Source of the DNA: Acanthochromis polyacanthus
Lineage: Eukaryota; Chordata; Actinopteri; Pomacentridae
Direction: 5' to 3'
Assembly (NCBI RefSeq): GCF_021347895.1
Contig: NC_067120.1
Span: 16,725,361-16,789,360, forward strand
Length of the DNA: 64,000 bases
In this document: positions 49,201 through 63,400 of the stretch, piece after piece
Position numbering within the stretch: the first letter of the stretch is position 1
Layout: every line of letters starts with the position of its first letter
The notes under the pieces: generated by a model
What the model was told of the DNA's origin: nothing
Database searches by the model: none
The model's input: only the letters and a program-made list of their open reading frames with translations
Position numbers and translations under genes: made by a program

Positions 49201-52200
49201 TCCAACCCCTACCCCCAAGAGTAGTGTCTGTCAGGAGTGTCTGCTGGAGTGCAGATTTACACACACTTGTGCTCAGATGCGCACACTTAATGCATCTTGG
49301 ATCTACTGTAGACACGAGCACACACATTTATGCACACTGTGCTCGCGAATGCTTGCAGTCCTTCTGCTGCCTCCTGTCAGAGAAGCACACATACATTCAC
49401 TTTAGTGTAACGGAAATGCGCACACACATTCACAGAGTTGTATTCTGATGGAGGTTGTCAGCGGCAGAGCAGAGGGCAATACACTTTAGCTGGGGTGAAC
49501 ATCCCTCATGGGAAAACACGCTCAGGAAGGACTCGTGCGAACGTGTTTGCCAACGTTTTCAGTCCCACTCAATCTGTTGATCGTGACGGAGGGACGCAAA
49601 TGAGGCGCCTGAGGGGTCGCTCATTTCCGTGGGATATCTTTCAGCTTCTGTTTTGCGATTAAAGGCCCCTGAGGAGCTGTTAGCAGCCGACAAACAACAG
49701 CGACGTGGAGCGCAAAGGGGTTAAAACGTAGTCAGAGCAGCTTGGTTCAAATTTATGTTACCGTTTTGATTAATTCTAGTGACAGGTTAATTATTCATCT
49801 AATTAATGGACTGATTGCATGGTTTTCTTGAAATCATTTTTGGTTTAATTAGCACCAAATTAATCTGGGCTAATTAACTGGTGTAATAACCAGCGGCCCC
49901 TCCAAACTTCCTCTTCTGTCCTTTAGGTTTCCATTCTTTTTATTGCGCCTTGACTTATGGCGCTCTTGATAAATGAATTCATTATGGTGCTATAATTAAT
50001 AACAGCATCATGGCTGCTTTTAGGCATCAAGGCGATATTTTACTCGGTATCAGGTTTGGGCTTAAATGCTATATGGCGCTGCGTGATAGGAAAACGTTTT
50101 TGAAGGCTATGATGATTAGAGACATGATAATGTTCTGAGGATGAGCTTGGATTTTAATGTTCTGAGCAGACGATTCATGTGTACCTTGTATATGCGTGTG
50201 TTTGTATTTAGGATGTCCAGATAGAAAAGGAGAAAGCCGTCTACAACATCTCAGGTGGCTGCACTGCACTGGTGGTCGTCTATTTGCTCGGAAAGCTCTA
50301 CGTTGGGAACGCCGGGGACAGCAGGTATGATATTCATACACACAAAAGGAGTGTGCGCTGCTATATAGCACACACAACCTACCATATGAGTGTCTTTTTG
50401 TCTCTGTCGCTCACCTCCTCTTGCCCTGTAGCCAGCAGGAGTGACTGTGTCCCTTCCTAAATAAACAGAGTTTTGCTTCGTCTCCCTCAGAGCTATCATT
50501 ATCCGGGCTGGGGAAGTCATTCCCATGTCAACAGAGTTCACACCAGAGTCGGAGAGACAGCGACTGCAGTTCTTGGTAAGAAAGAACCCTCCTCAGCTCG
50601 TTTCTAGCAAGCACAGCTGTCAGATATTAGCAGAGCTGACCTCCCCTCCTGTTGAGACACCAGCTATGCTTAGCTCCGTCTCTCTTACACGGCCCGCTCT
50701 CTTTGCCAGCTTAATAGACTATGGAATTGTTTTTCCTATCCCTTGGGCATGTCAATCTTCTACTCTTTCTGTTTTTTTATCCTTTTCATATCAAAGGCCT
50801 ACATGCAGCCCCACTTATTAGGGAATGAGTTTACACATCTGGAGTTCCCGAGAAGACTGCATAGGAAGGAGGTGGGGAAGAGGATCCTGTACCGTGACTT
50901 CACCATGTCCGGATGGTACGTTAACTAATGAAAAGTGATCCACTGATAGATGTTATTTTTTTCTGAACTACTGATTGAATTATGTCAAATGCATAATGTC
51001 AGATGCAAATTTTTTTTACCAGTTTGGTCCTTCACTCTGTGTTTCAGTCAGTTTGCCCTTTGCCTTCCTGGGAAATTATTTATTGCTGAACACATTTGTT
51101 AAAAAATCTGGTTCAGGTTTTTTTTTGTTTTTTTTTTCATTTTTTACTTGTGTATCTGCATTTATAAACCCCCAGAGAATCATTTATACCAAAGTAGTTT
51201 CTGCATGGTAGCCTGTTATCTAGATCTGAATGGCTTTGTGCAATGTACTGGTTATGAAAATAGCCACTAATAGCATCTCTGTCCAATTCAGTGTGTGCCA
51301 AAGTGTCCAAAGAAAAAAAACATTCAAAGCTTCAATGTCAGAGGGAGTCCAGAATGTGTCCTTGACATTTCATCTGTGTATGAGAAGAAGTCATGAAGGA
51401 ATTTGTGGGCAAAGCAAAAACCTCCCTCTTTATCTTACTGTGGAGAGAGCGATAAAAAAAGGTCATGGAGATCCAGAGAGATGAAATGAGATAAAGGAAA
51501 TGAGAAAATACATAAAAATGAAGAAACAGATGGAAATATGAAAGCAAGGTAAAGGGACAGAGAAGAAAGAAAAAGGGCACCAAACAAGCAAAAACTAAGC
51601 AAACGAATGTTGATATGTACATCTCCAAGGGTCCACTTTACATTTCTCAGTAAGAGAAAAACATGTTGAGGTGATAGATTATTTAATGTAATCTTGCAAG
51701 GACTTTAACCTTGAAGTCATAATGTAGTTAGAAACTCAGCTACAATACTAAGGTCACATTTAGATAACGGCTGGGAATTTGACTCCTACCTCTTCCATTT
51801 AACTTTTGCCAGTGACGGAAGAAACATTCAGATCTGTACAAGTAGAATTACCACTGTAATATGAAAAACTGAGAAGTAAAAGTCCTTTATTTAAAGTTTT
51901 CATCACTACCTTTACAGTAAGTAGTAAAAAGTAGCTAAGAGTATGTACTTAAGTAACTAATATGAATGTAGTTTTTGGGAATATGTTGTATTATGGAATC
52001 ATCCTATTATATATTATAAGGTGATTGTAGTTTTCTAAGTTGAATCTTCATGTGCAGTTAAGCTCACCAGCTGTCAGATCAATGTTTTTGGGATATAACG
52101 TGCAATAATTCTTTCAGGAATGGAAATCCAAAGAGAAATATAGAAATACCTCAAATGAAAATACATGAATCCAGTGTGAGTAAAATGTACTCGATTACAT

Positions 52201-54091
52201 AACAGCACTGTTGTAGCAACAGTAATTAAAGTCATTCCAGAATTTGGATGTCCTTTAAGTGTTTGAATTGTGTTTACCCCCTGCAGAAAATGTGCTGTGC
52301 ATATATATATATATAGGCTGATGATAGGCACAGAGGGACAGCGAGGGTGAAAGAGCGACTGGACTGAGGACAAAGCGGGTGACTGACGAGGGATGAACAG
52401 AATTTTTTCTGACATCTCTGTGCAGTTGTGTTTTGCGGCTCAGCTCAGTTCAGCAGATGTAGGTCAGTCAGTGCCTGTGTTCCTTATTGGGCCCAGAACT
52501 CTCAGCCTGCCGTCTGCCTGCTTACTGTCTCAGCAGTGCAGACGGCCTGTGATGTATTTTTAATAAGGTTCTACCCATAACCCAGTTCTGCTTCAGTTTC
52601 ACCCGGACTGAGTCTGGGTCTTAAATTAGTACCCTGTCAGCCGGCATGGCTGATTGCTGTGGATGTGCGTAGGTGTGACTTAACTGTGTCATCTTGTATA
52701 GGTGCAGTTCGTAGGCTCTATAGGCAGAGAGGATCGGTTTTTGATGTCTGTGCTGCTCTCTGTCTATGCATGTACACGAGCATGTGCAGCCTGTGTGCCC
52801 ACATGCTGCGTGTATGTGTGGGTGTACGCTGCCGTCCAATTCCCTCAAAGGCATCCATGATCAAGGCTGTGCTCTAATGAAGGCATACAGGCCTGCAGCC
52901 CACCTCTCTGTCTTCCTCCCTCGCTTTCTTTACCTCCCTTCCCTCCCTCGGCCAGTTGGACCGGAGTGAGATCTGGCTCTGGCATCGCAGAGTGTAATGG
53001 TGGTCGTTGGCTGGGACTGCAGGCAGTTCTGTTTGCCCAGAGTGATGGATGTTGAGTGGTCAGTCGTGTTCGGCATGATCCAGACGCCACGGTAGCACAG
53101 GCTGTCAGGTGGAGGGAGGGAGGGAGGGTGGAGATAGATGGTGGGTGGCTGCAGAAGGGAAATAAAAAAAAGAACAAGAAGATGTGGTGGACACAAAGGA
53201 GGGCAGTGACAAATGACAACGAGCCGTTCTGAAGCTTTCTCCCTTTAGTGCCCACGTCCACAGGGGTGTCTGTCCTCCCTCTGATCCTATAGACAGAGAA
53301 TAAAGGAGGAGGGGGAATAACACTCACTTGCATCACTGTCACACAGTACTGCGCAAAAGTCTTAGGCACTAGTTGTCAAAGGAGGAAGCTTTAATGAATA
53401 TGTGCAAAGGTCTGTATGTAGAGAAAGCTAAACTAAATCACTGTTAAGTGTGGCTCCCCTGCACATATTCTCCTCATCTCAAGGTAGTTGGCAGGTTGGC
53501 TGTTCCAGAGAAGTTGCCACAGTTCTTCTCTTGCTGTCTTCTGTTTCTTTGTGTAATCTCAGTTTGACTCAGATGCTGAAACCAGGGCTCTGTGGGGGCC
53601 AGACTACCTCCTGGGGGACCTTTCTTGCTGCTGATTATAGTTCTTCATGACTTCATGGCTGTATGTTTGGTGTCACTGTCCTGCTGCAGTATGATTTTAG
53701 GACTGATAGGACATCTCCCTGTTGGTATAGTCTGATGGATAAGCATCGAAATGTCTAAAGTGCCAAAAAAAACTTTCGCACAGTACTGTTTAATCTCACC
53801 CCCCTCTCTCCCCTTGTTCCTCCCCTGTGCTCCCCCTGTTCTTTCTCTGTTTTTCCATTATGCCTTTGTATCGGTATGACTGATTCCTACAGCACGTATT
53901 TGGAGAATCGCTGGGTCACTGCCATTTACTCCGGCCTTGCTTTGCTCCTGAGAGCACCACTCAGTCTATGAAGAGCCCATCAAGGTTGTCCAAAAAATGT
54001 ATTTCAACCAACCGTCAATCGCGGCAATTTGTCTGACTCATCCGGTGCTGACACAGGCCCCGCCACAATGTCACCTCGAAAGTCTGTCGAC

Positions 54092-54138
<47 letters not shown>

Positions 54139-54173
54139 CGCGTCTGGTTGTGCTTGTGTACGGATGTATATAA

Positions 54174-54237
<64 letters not shown>

Positions 54238-54401
54238 AAATTAGGATGCAGCGCATGCACCGCTGATGTTTTTCTGTCACCCCTCTTTGCACCAAGCGGA
54301 GATGACATCACTCTTCTTCTCTCCTGCCCTTCCTTAGTCACCTGCAGAGAAGATGATACAACTCCCCCTCTCCCCTCCTTCCCAGTGTCGCTCTCTTCCT
54401 C

Positions 54402-54446
<45 letters not shown>

Positions 54447-57400
54447 CACTCTCTCCCAGTTAGTCACAGGCTGCGGTCTATCGGGCAGCCGTACAGCCCC
54501 TGAATGTCAAAGCGGCCAGCGTTGTGGTCAAACAGTACGGCCCATGAGCAAATCTCCTTGCTGTTTTTGATGTGTCCCCAGAGCAGGGAGCAGGTATCAT
54601 AACAGGATTAATGTGTATCTTTCTCATTCTGTCACACACTCGTTATCTCAAGTCTGACAGGCTGGATTCGCAGTAAACACACGTCTCGAGAGGGAGACTG
54701 TCCCCGACAGCAGGCTCGGGGGATTTCATCCAAGACATCTTTGAAATAATGACAGAAAGTGTGTGCCTCTCTGTTGTAGTTTTTTTTTTTTTTTTTTTGT
54801 AGGAGACTAACACTTCTTGAAGGTGAAATACTAAAATGAAAGGAGTTTGGAGTAATTTTGCAGGAGAAATGGTGTTAAAATAGAGAGGTTGAGGCCTGTT
54901 TTAATGGTCAGTTGACGTTTCACATCATCTTGGTGCTTTTTTAGCCTTTTTTTTTCTTTTAAGCACGCCATGATCACTGCAAGCATTGGTGAGGAAACAC
55001 TTCAGTGGACTGTTATTTTGTGATGCAGCTCTAAACTCAGAAGAGGCTGCAGACTGTATTTCTGTGTTTGTGGGCTGTGTGTTTGCCGTGATGGTCCTCG
55101 CTCTGCACAGTTCAGAAAGTGCTGAGTGCAGCAGTGTAGCGCTCGCCTAAGGTGGAAACATATGGTCTCTCTGAGTGGAACCAGCAGTAATGTAAAAACC
55201 ATCCCGGTCCCTGCTAATCTGCTTCACAGCAGCTGAAAAGCATTGGCTATGATGTGTGGGGCAGACCTGGGTCACATGGTAATTGCAAATAACATGTTTG
55301 TTTTAAGCAGTCTTTCCAACTATATGGCTATTTTCCATAACTTTTACGATTAAAAGCATTCTGAATTCTCTTTAAACTACTTTTTTTTTATGTCAGTTAT
55401 GTGCATTTCTTCCTTCATTTCCTCCAGGCCAAAGGCTAAAATGAAGAATAACCTGTATTTCTAAACGTTACTTGATACAGGTCAGGATTCAATCAAAGCC
55501 AGATTTTTATTCGTCGCACCTGGTGTGAGTTGTGAATGGAAAACTTTGTCCTGGCAGCTCCTCTGGAAATTGGCTCAAATTTGTAGTGTTTCTGGTACAG
55601 TAAAGTTACACAGCTGTTCCTCTGACGTTAAACCGTTCATGGATGAAAAAGCGTAAACTCACTGTGAGCGTATGAGCGAGAGTGTTGGGTTTCTTTACTG
55701 CGAGTTTCTGAGCTGTAAATGTGAAAAGTGTATCCTAAGACCTGGCATGAACACATACTGTACTTTACAGTCTTCTTCCTCATGCTGCAGCTCCGTCTGG
55801 TCCCAGTGTGAAGGTGGTAAATTATTCATTAGTTGGGGAAGTTTAAACATTGCTCTGAGAACAGAATGTGAACGTGGATAGTCTTGCATCATTCAGCCGT
55901 TTTATATCCAGACCTTCAGAAGCATACGTGCACGTACACATACACACAGCTGCTGCAGACAGTCACAGAAAACCAACAGTAAACCAGGAGAGTCTCACAC
56001 ATCCGTAGACGTCTTCTTTGTCGCTAGGGAGACTTTTACAAGATCAGTTAGACAGAAAAAAAGAGCGAGGGAATTATGCTAAGGCTCTGTGTCGTCCTCT
56101 GTGATGTCTGGGTGAATTTCTTTGCTTTAGCGCCTCTTTTTTCCCCCACTAACATACTCTTTCACTCCGTGCCAGTCGCCTCGGCAGCAGGGCTTGTGGG
56201 GGGCACGGAAGCGATGCATCTCCAGGGCACGTGTGTGCTGCCTGCCATAAACAAAAAGCCATTAAAGTGCCTTCTCTCCTCTGCACAGGGCTTACAAAAC
56301 CATAGAGGACGATGACCTAAAGTTTCCACTGATCTACGGCGAAGGGAAGAAGGTAAGAAGTGCTCGCTAGCTGACGGAGTTACTCCCACAGCCTTGTGTG
56401 CCTCGCCTGTAATCAAAGCTCACCAGGGCACCATTAGTCAGCCCCCTCCTGCCACTGTGTGGAAGAGCCAGCCAGTGGAAAGCATCCCTGGCCTCTTATT
56501 CCACAAGGATTCCGCATCTTGCATCAACCTATACCACAGGCAATTTCTGGACTCTAATGGACTTTGTGCTTTTATGTCCCTCAGCAGGTAAAATGGAGCA
56601 ATAACATAGCTAGGACTCCCATCTGAAGCCACCTCTTAGATGGATATGATGAAAGACAGATGGAAATATCCAATAAGTGACAATATGTTAATTGGAGTCG
56701 AACATCACTAAAACTTGCTGGAGATTCTTGTCAGTGTTTTGACGCCAACACCAAAGAAAAGGTCATGAGCTCAGCACACTGCTCCTGACATTTTCCTTTC
56801 CCTCAGTGATGCTGTACACGCGGTGGTGTGCAGCATCTTGTCCTTGTTGAATTGAAAAGGTCAGAGAGGGAACATGATAGATTTGAATATGTTCTCACTG
56901 TGGCCTTCACCAGCTGTTTTTTTAACACGTACAGACAGTGGATTTATGTTTGACTGATGACAGGGGCAGATGTCACACCGCAGTGTTCTCTGCCTGCAGC
57001 CACAGTCAGGTTTGCCCCGGTGCCCACGTCGTGTCCTCTCCCTTTGAAGTGAGGCGCGGAGATGGATGGCTAGATAGAGCGAGGGGAGCTTTGTGCGAGG
57101 GAGAGGAACGCCAGAGCACTTCAAAGCCCGGCGCGCAGCCTGCTGGGCCCCAGCGCTCAACAATTAATCCCAGGATGTTTCCCCTTCTCTGGTGGAGGAG
57201 CTGCACCGCCACTTTGAAACGCTCTCCCTTCTCTCCACCTCTCTGTCTCCTCAGCTCCTCCATTCTGTGCTGCATACTGATCCCAGCTCATCTCTTCCAG
57301 GCCTCGCTCGCCCTCATACTTAAATGCCCTTTGTCTGTACAGTAGATTCAATTAGCCCACTTCCCCAGTCCCGTGCCTGCATCCATTTATAGAGGCAATC

Positions 57401-60400
57401 GTAGAGATATGTCCAGACAGTCCAGTTTCATTCAGCTTTTAAATGAATATAATATCATTTGAGTCTTGGAGAATGATTTTATTGACCTGTTATATCTGGG
57501 AGATGCTGACAGTGAGCTGCAGCTTTATTTTTGTCTTTTTTTTTGTCTAAATGCTGCTTATCCATCCAGAGAAAGATTCCCACTAAGAGTAGTCTGTAAA
57601 ATGCCAGCAGAGCGATGCCATGTAGGTTATTTTTTACAGTTATTAAGGATGGTATTATAACGTGAATGGAATGGACTCACAGAACGTTCACTAAAGTCTT
57701 AAGGTCATCCGAAGGAGAATTCACATAACGCTGTATATGTTTGAGTATTCAACACCAGAAGTTGATTAGAACCGTCTGGGTCATATTACAGGCTCATAAA
57801 TACCTACACAAGTGTCAAAATGATCTTAAATGACTGATCACAACTATGTTTTCCCTAGTTTTGACAGAACTGGAAAGGTCTAGTGCTATCAAGTTAAAAA
57901 TAGTTCCACTTTATCGCTTTGTTTGGTCTTGTTCTCTTTGTTTTAGCCAAAAATGTCATTGTGCTCCCCAATTTAATTGAACAGATCTGGGAACACAGTA
58001 TCATAAAAGGAAGTCTGACATGATTATGATCATGATGATAATGGAGCTTTTAAACAAACCCTCAGGCAAGCCAATTGTTCAAAACTTTTTTAAAAATCAA
58101 GATGAATGGTAAAATGATTATCCAAAATTGAAATAATCTAAACTCCTGGCTTGCTTCCAAACTGCCTGATCACTGCACTGCTCATGTTTCTTGCCTGATA
58201 GCGATGCCGACATTATTCCCAGATCTCTGCAATTTATCATGACCACCAGAAATGATGGCTCAAGTTAAGATAGTGACTAAAAAAAGAACAAATGTGTGTT
58301 CTTTAAATCTTCCACTGTTTCCCTCTTTACTCTCTGTTCAATAAAACAGGATGCCACTTGTCATTAGAGAGCACTTAGATGAGCAACAACTGAAATCAAG
58401 AAGGCTCATTTTGAGAAGCTGAAACACTACAGAGTTTTTCGCTACTTTGTTTTACTCAAATGAAGGCCGGCCTTGATTTGCTGCTCGTCTTTTGCAGGCT
58501 CGTGTGTTGGCTACCATCGGTGTCACGAGAGGTCTGGGCGACCACAATCTCAAAGTGCACGACTCCAACATTTACATCAAGCCCTTCCTGTCCTGCTGCC
58601 CAGAGGTATGCTCCATTCTGAATTCTCATCTTTCGTTATGCCTCCTTTGGGGCGGCACAGTGCTGTAGTGGTGAGCTTTGGTGGTTCGGGGTTAAGCTGA
58701 TGCCTTTTGAATGGATGTCCAAGTTTCCTCCCACGGTCCTAAAACATTGAAGCATGCACGGTGACTCTAAATTGCTTGTAGGTGTGAATGTGAGTGTAAA
58801 AGCTGTCTGTCTCTATGTGTCAGGATAGGAATATGTCAATGTCCAACATATCCATAAGTCAGGGTTTGCAGTTATTTGAAAAATGAAAGTATGTTCCACA
58901 GAAATAGTTGGCTGTATTGACATATTTGGACAAGCAAACAGTTAGTCATCTTTGAAACAGTGTCTACAGATAAAGGTTTGCTTTTTCAATCATTTATTCA
59001 ACAAAACTATCAACAGACTGTAATATTCTTTAGTGGAAAAATTAGCTGCACCCTTGGTATCAAAAGCTAATATTACCTTGTTGATGTTTTGCATAATTGT
59101 CAACCAATCTTTGACATCGGTGCTGAAATCTTTGACCCCTTACATTTGCAAAATGTTTGGGGTTTTTCTTGCATTTATTGCACATTCAAAATCCCACAAA
59201 ACATTTCATTTGGATTCAAATCTGGACTTTGACTCGGCCATTCAATGATGTTCCATTTCTTCTTTTTAAGCCGTTCCTTGGCGGATTTGCTACAGGGCTT
59301 ACGATCATTATAATGGTGAAATGTCCACTTCTGCTTCAACTTCATCTATCAGACAGATGACCTCACATCATCTTCACACATTCTTTGATATAATGCAGAA
59401 TTAAGAGTTGAATCAATGACTGTAAACTGCCCAGTCCCTGAGAGAAGCAGCCCCAAACCACAACATTTCCACCATCATGCTTCACAGTCAACGTGAGTGT
59501 CTTCTCTGAACAGCTGTCCTTGTTCACACAAGCCCTCTTATTTGCTTGTATCTTCGCCAGAAAACCACAGTTTTACCCATATAGACTGTTTTCCTGACAC
59601 ACCTCCCATTCAGGTCAAAGTCATGCAGCATTTTTCTGACTTTAGGTCCAGTATTTTGACATCAGCTGCACAGCTACCTGCAGATCCTGTGATAAAAATT
59701 TTGTGTTCTTGTAAAGTTCTTTGTTTTGCATCAGACGGTCTGCTCTTGGGCTGAATCTGCTGGGGCGGCCAGTTCTGGACCGACTGGCCGCCATTTGAAA
59801 TCTGCACTGTTAGTAGATGATTTTCCTCACAGTGGAAGGATTTATTTCAGATAGTTTGGAGATCTTTTTCAATTCTTTTCCAGACCCAGGCATCCACAGA
59901 CTTCTTTCTAAAGGCCTTACAGCTATAGATGTGAAGTTGTGATACATATACTTACTTTCCCTGTGTGATTGCTTTTTTTTTCATTTCTGAAAACGACCTT
60001 GTCATTGTTGCACCACGTGTCTGAATATAATGCGTTTTTCTTCAAAGGCGATGTTTTATAGATGATCAAGTGCGTACTTCACTATTCAAATATGATGAAA
60101 AAGTTTTCAAGAATTTCCACTTTTTTTTTTTTTACATTGATGTAGCTAGTGGATTATGCCCTCTTCTACAATGTGCAGACAGAATAATGTCCTTCACTCA
60201 CATTCTTCGAGTGTTAATACTTGGAATAAAGTGTGTTTGGTGATTTATTTGTGTTTACTTGCTTCCCCTTCTCACACTGTCACCTTCAGTTGTCAGCTTA
60301 CAGTATCTATCTTTTAGACAAATTACATAAACTTGTTGCTGACAAAAAGGTGGGTGTTTGGGTGCACAAGTACAGGATGATGAACATAGAGCACTTCTCG

Positions 60401-63400
60401 CAGCACATATACTGGTATTACTTGGACTATTGGTGAGGAAATCTGTGCCTCCTCCTCTCTGGATTTGTTCCTGTGCGATTGTTAAATGTCCAAAAAGTAA
60501 GTTTCTTCTAAAAAGTAAGTTTTTGGAAGAAAGAAGTAAGTCGATGTGGAGGGCTGGAACCTCATGATTCTAATTGTTGGTATTTCTGTTATCAAACTCA
60601 CTTGTTTTCAAGCAAATATTCATATCAAATCATCTACATTTGAGCATTTATGTAGGAAACAAAATAAGAAAAAATGAACTGAGGTCATGAGTGGCAGTAC
60701 ATTAACAGTGCTGTAGTGTTTTAAGATGGATCTTTTGATTTATTTTACTTCATAATCATGACCTCCTGATAAAACGAGAACACGGACGCAACGATGTACA
60801 ATGCCTTTGGCCATTAACGGTCAACACTGTGAACTGTGTGGTCAGCACGCACATTAACATTCCCCACTGGCCATCGCCCTCAACTGACTCCTTTCCTTCT
60901 GCTCATGATTGCCGTAGTCACGAAGTCGATGAATTCTCTTGATCTTTAATTCATTGCCCTCTGAGTTCAGTCATAGTTCAGGCTCCTTTTTGATGTTCCC
61001 CTGAAATGCTTGTAGTCGCTATTGTTTCAGATCGAGCATAAACACATTAGCGGTATGTGAGACGTGTCATATCTGAGCGCAGCATTAGGTAGTAGGTTGG
61101 AGAGGGCCCTGCAGGGATGTCAACTCAGAATTACTGACTTCTATCCACTTGCAAAGAGAAAAGGCTAAGAAAAAAGCTAAACTTGGCAGATGGAGTCTTT
61201 ATGACATTAAATACGGGTGCTCGGTTAGAAATCAAAAGCTCAGGTCGTCACCCTTCGACCAGAGATATTTTGTTGCCACTGCTGATATCTGTATTGAGAA
61301 TTTGACTCTAGGAGCTGCCATCTCTTTAATGGACTGATAGTCTCACTCATTTTCTCCCTTGACTCGTGTCATGAGGTTAACCACTAAAAAGACTCATGAT
61401 CCGTGCGTAGGTCATTCTAATTCCTTTACAACTGCTTTCACAGGCGCTGTGTGCGGTGCTGTTTCCACGGTAGCCTCTGCAGTACGTTGGTGTGTCTGCT
61501 TTGAATAAGCAACTCCCCCACAGTAGCAAAGGAATTACTTGAAGCAACCAAACAAAGGCAGTCCAAGGCCACCGTATATTCTTTTTGCCTGCTATTTCAG
61601 AGCACGCTTTTGTTCAGCTATAGTAGTTTCAAAGATTGTGCCTCACAAGAGTTGCCACAGTAACATGAGGATGTCTTTACTCAAGAATATCTTGGAAGGA
61701 CTGAAGCTGACAACAGCTGAAAGGGATATAGAGGAAGATGTGTCGAGAAAATGGGGATTGAATAGTCTGTTCACCTAAATTAAGAATGAAACCTGTCTTC
61801 TCACTTACCCTTGGTGGTATTTAGCCATAGTTTTGGTTTTACTTGCAGATATTTTGAGATATCCAATTCAAAATAAATTGCAAGAATTGTCTTGCTTTGA
61901 ACTGTTTTAATTGAAACTGCTTTTCAGAGAGGAAATACTGTCTATGAATACTTTGACTAGTCAGCTCAGTTATTCATTTTTAACCTCCCTAACTGTGTGT
62001 CTTAATTAAGCAGCAACTTTCAAGGCTGAAAAATTAAGCAAATGCAGAAGTGCCAAAAAACTGTAGGTCCTCGAACGTCCACTTGAGGGTGGCTTTAAAA
62101 GCGAGTCAATCCAGATAGATCTCAGTGTTAAAATGTCCAAATTTACAGTAGAAATACAAGTGTTTACAGCCTGGTACGATAAACAGTTTGGTCTCTACAG
62201 ATTACTGCTTTTATTTTGAGGCACTACCGACTACTGCTAATTCCACCACATATTCCCTCAGACATGCAATTGATCCTTGCTGCAACATTTTTCTCTAAAG
62301 TGCTCTTTTGGCTATTTTTTTTTTTTTTTTACGAGTTTTGCTGTTGACTTCCCAGCAATACTTTATCAAAGAGCCTAAAAGATTGTGTGTAGGTTCTTCT
62401 TTTGAGGATAGGAATGATGGTGATAAAGTTTGACATTATATCAATGGATCTCAGGCAATGTTGCGTGGAGTGTAATGAATTACTGTCTACAGGGAGTAAA
62501 GTATTGCATTACTTTTTATGAAGCAGGAAGTATAGTGTATTACTGTTTTCGAAGAATGATCAAACATCTTGTTTGTGTATACTTCACTCTTTCACTTTCA
62601 AATTTCAAATGCTTCATAGTCTTAACATGCTTGGAACTAGTGTTTTGCAGAATGACATTCACTGCCATGGTATTGGGGTGCAACTACAAAACTGGGTGAA
62701 TTTAACCTTTAAGGTTAAAAATAACATCCCTCCATCCATTCTCTATACACCGCTTAATCCTCAGGCGGGTCACGGGGGGGGCTGGAGTTTATCCCAGCTG
62801 ACTTAGGGTGAAGAGTGGGGACACCCTGGACAAGTCACCGGTCTATCCCAAGGCTACATATAGAGACAAACAATCACACTCACATTCACACCTATGGACA
62901 ATTTCGAATCACCAGTTAACCTCAGCATGTTTTTGGTCTGTGGGAGGAAGCCAGAGTACCTGGAAAAAACCCATGCATGCACAGGGAGAACATGCAAACT
63001 TCATGCAGAAAGATCTCAGGCCAGGACGCGACCCGTGCTTACAACTTACGACTGAGCCTCTGTGCAACCCTAGAGATAACGTTTAATGCTAAATTTATAG
63101 ATTTATAGATTTTTTCTTTCCCTTCACCTTCAGGTCAAATTTTACCCCTTAGCACAGTCTGAGCATGGAGCCGATGACGTTCTGGTGCTGGGAACCGACG
63201 GTCTGTGGGACGTCCTCTCCAACCAGGAAGTAGCCGAAGCAGTCAGCTGTTTCCTGGCGAACTGCGACCCCGACGACCAGCACAGGCACGTTTGCTCATC
63301 AGCCGCAGTCGGCAGTCAGAGCTGAACTTCCTCTCACCCCTGTCTTGTTTGGAGAGGATGAACACTGTTATCTTGTTGTAATTATGCAAATTTCCCAACA

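Larger units (their letters stand above)
40593..50211 (+). other. ppm1h: ppm1h intron 3 (9.6 kb)
   Basis: Hosts a hAT relic with a BED finger (41721-42495), an L1 5' fragment between direct repeats (44074-44597), an inverted pair of an unknown repeat (45938-47045), and a homeodomain-site-rich block (49768-50006). 42950-44070 and 47050-49760 hold nothing I can name beyond short homopolymers. Confidence 0.88.
50916..56288 (+). other. ppm1h: ppm1h intron 6 (5.4 kb)
   Basis: Contains a Tc1-type MITE (53343-53789), a GGGA tract (53111-53131) and a cluster of GT/CA microsatellites (54092-54447). The long minus-strand frames here run through these low-complexity tracts and are not genes. Confidence 0.88.
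58606..63133 (+). other. ppm1h: ppm1h intron 8 (4.5 kb)
   Basis: Holds two SINEs (58651-58820, 62731-63070) close to its two ends and a degenerate Tc1-like transposon between. 60000-62700 has no gene or element I can name. Confidence 0.88.

Noticed and set aside
52845..53369. 174-codon minus-strand frame in ppm1h intron 6
   Set aside because: Low-complexity translation through GGGA and GAAA-type tracts with no domain, no start context, and lying antisense in an intron.
54015..54570. Frames of 150-158 codons on both strands around 54 kb
   Set aside because: They are poly-Cys/Val or poly-His/Thr strings read from TG/CA microsatellites.
63286..63295. GT donor four bases downstream of the GC donor of ppm1h exon 9
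   Set aside because: Using it would put exon 10 out of frame and destroy the conserved YTMAAQDL...GSGDD sequence.
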